From UBA8437 sp003445035 (GTDB lineage: Bacteria > Planctomycetota > Planctomycetia > Planctomycetales > Planctomycetaceae), in assembly GCA_937901285.1 (NCBI GenBank), contig CALCHI010000230.1, positions 1 through 6,127 on the forward strand: 6,127 bases of DNA, read 5' to 3'. The position numbers and the translations under genes are program-made. Positions 5,353 to 6,127 of this stretch are shown here, in pieces (position 1 is the first letter of the stretch; every line of letters starts with the position of its first letter). A model generated the notes under the pieces. It was not told where the DNA came from. It saw nothing but the letters and a program-made list of their open reading frames with translations, and searched no databases.

Positions 5353-6127
5353 ATGCGATTGACACTCAGAACACTGCTGGCCTACCTCGACGACATTCTC
5401 GAGCCCGAGCAGGCTCGCGAGATCGGGAAGAAGGCGGCCGAAAGTCCGTCGGCGTCGACCCTGATCGGGCGGATTCGTGAAGTGACGCGTCGGCGTCGGC
5501 TGACGGCCCCGGCACTGAGTGGCCCCGGTGTGGGACTCGATCCGAACGTCGTTGCCGAGTATCTCGACAATACCCTGTCGGTCGACGGGGTCAGTGATGT
5601 CGAGCAGGTGTGCCTGGAATCGGACGTGCACCTGGCCGAGGTGGCCGCGTGCCATCAGGTGCTGACGCTGGTGCTGGGTGAGCCGGTGACGGTCGTGCCC
5701 GGGAGTCGCGAACGAATGTACGCGTTGGGGACCAGCCGGGTTGAAGACGTTTTGGGCGGCGACGAGACGTCGATGGTCGATGATCCGACGGCCAAGGACG
5801 CTCCGGAGCCTCAAAACGAAGAGGGCCGTGCGGTGGCCGAGGCGGTGCAGCAGATCACTGCCGTTCAACCGTCTGCCTGGAAGCGAAGCCTGCCGTACAT
5901 CATCGTCTCGACCGTGGTCATGGCTTGGCTTTCGCTGTTCACGTTTTTCGAGGTCCCCCGGCCGGTGGCCGATGAGGGAACCGGAACCGCCGCTGCGGCC
6001 GAGGGGCAAGTGGCGGCCGTCGATGCGGCCGATGCGGAGGTCGCCGCCTCGGTGGCTGGCTTGTCGGCGATCAACTCGGTTCCCGAGTTGTCGGCGAGCG
6101 AGCCACTGGTCGGCGACAACACATCCT
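5353..6127 (+). CDS. Single-pass membrane protein with tandem anti-sigma-like modules (3' end cut by window)
   Basis: An open frame of 258 codons runs off the right edge without a stop. The N-terminus MRLTLRTLLAYLDD, and CLESDVHLAEVAACHQVL at 87-104, are segments I recall from conserved planctomycete proteins of unknown function. Residues 9-49 and 68-108 are two copies of one helical module: both carry Y-L-D-x2-L-x13-E-S with identical spacing, offset by 59 residues. The pattern resembles N-terminal domains of zf-HC2-type anti-sigma factors, but the H-x3-C-x2-C zinc ligands are absent; only C87, H93, C100 and H101 occur, in copy two. A linker rich in acidic and polar residues follows, then basic K177-R178, one membrane segment (about 181-199), and an Ala/Val/Glu-rich low-complexity stretch. 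The charge pattern places the N-terminal half in the cytoplasm. An in-frame ATG at 5341 would add four residues; 5353 is chosen on family recall. Neither start has a good ribosome binding site. No sigma factor gene is adjacent in the window, so an anti-sigma role is only a hypothesis. Confidence 0.88.
   Translation, partial: MRLTLRTLLAYLDDILEPEQAREIGKKAAESPSASTLIGRIREVTRRRRLTAPALSGPGVGLDPNVVAEYLDNTLSVDGVSDVEQVCLESDVHLAEVAACHQVLTLVLGEPVTVVPGSRERMYALGTSRVEDVLGGDETSMVDDPTAKDAPEPQNEEGRAVAEAVQQITAVQPSAWKRSLPYIIVSTVVMAWLSLFTFFEVPRPVADEGTGTAAAAEGQVAAVDAADAEVAASVAGLSAINSVPELSASEPLVGDNTS

Noticed and set aside
5168..5362. A 64-codon + strand open frame covering most of the divergent intergenic region.
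   Set aside because: It needs a weak TTG start without a ribosome binding site, overlaps the next gene's start in another frame, and resembles no known protein.
5335..6122. Open frames on the - strand (up to 224 codons) opposite the membrane protein gene.
   Set aside because: The + strand frame has a conserved N-terminus, an internal repeat and a membrane segment; the reverse frames show none of these.

Overview
This is a GC-rich chromosomal window that reads as planctomycete DNA (phylum Planctomycetota). The assignment is inferred from remembered protein families, not from a search. The right-hand gene opens with the N-terminus MRLTLRTLLAYLDD, which I associate with planctomycetes. The first gene belongs to a large secreted family of unknown function that I also know from planctomycete genomes. 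A secreted ThuA-domain protein fits the same group. I see no tRNA, rRNA, CRISPR array, insertion sequence, phage gene or clear sign of transfer. Base composition and codon use look uniform across the window.

Layout from left to right: (1) a secreted 741-residue protein of unknown function on the + strand, lacking only whatever promoter lies left of the window; (2) 20 bases later, an aldo/keto reductase on the + strand with a strong ribosome binding site, probably on the same transcript; (3) a 3-hydroxyacyl-CoA dehydrogenase family protein on the - strand, which meets the reductase tail to tail so that both stop codons share one CTAG; (4) upstream of it on the - strand, a secreted ThuA-like protein, with a perfect 11-bp hairpin between the two; (5) a 203-base divergent intergenic region with a 14-bp perfect palindrome and a GC-rich hairpin; (6) on the + strand, the first 258 codons of a single-pass membrane protein cut by the window end. 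Its cytoplasmic part contains two copies of a helical module resembling anti-sigma-factor N-terminal domains without zinc ligands.

How the genes relate: genes 1 and 2 are probably cotranscribed, but a secreted protein and a cytoplasmic oxidoreductase suggest no shared pathway. The ThuA protein and the dehydrogenase could share a transcript, subject to the hairpin between them. The reductase and the dehydrogenase both carry their full sets of catalytic residues; their substrates cannot be read from sequence. I do not find a self-evident new multi-gene system. The parts most worth a second look are the partial anti-sigma-like membrane protein and the large secreted protein of gene 1.
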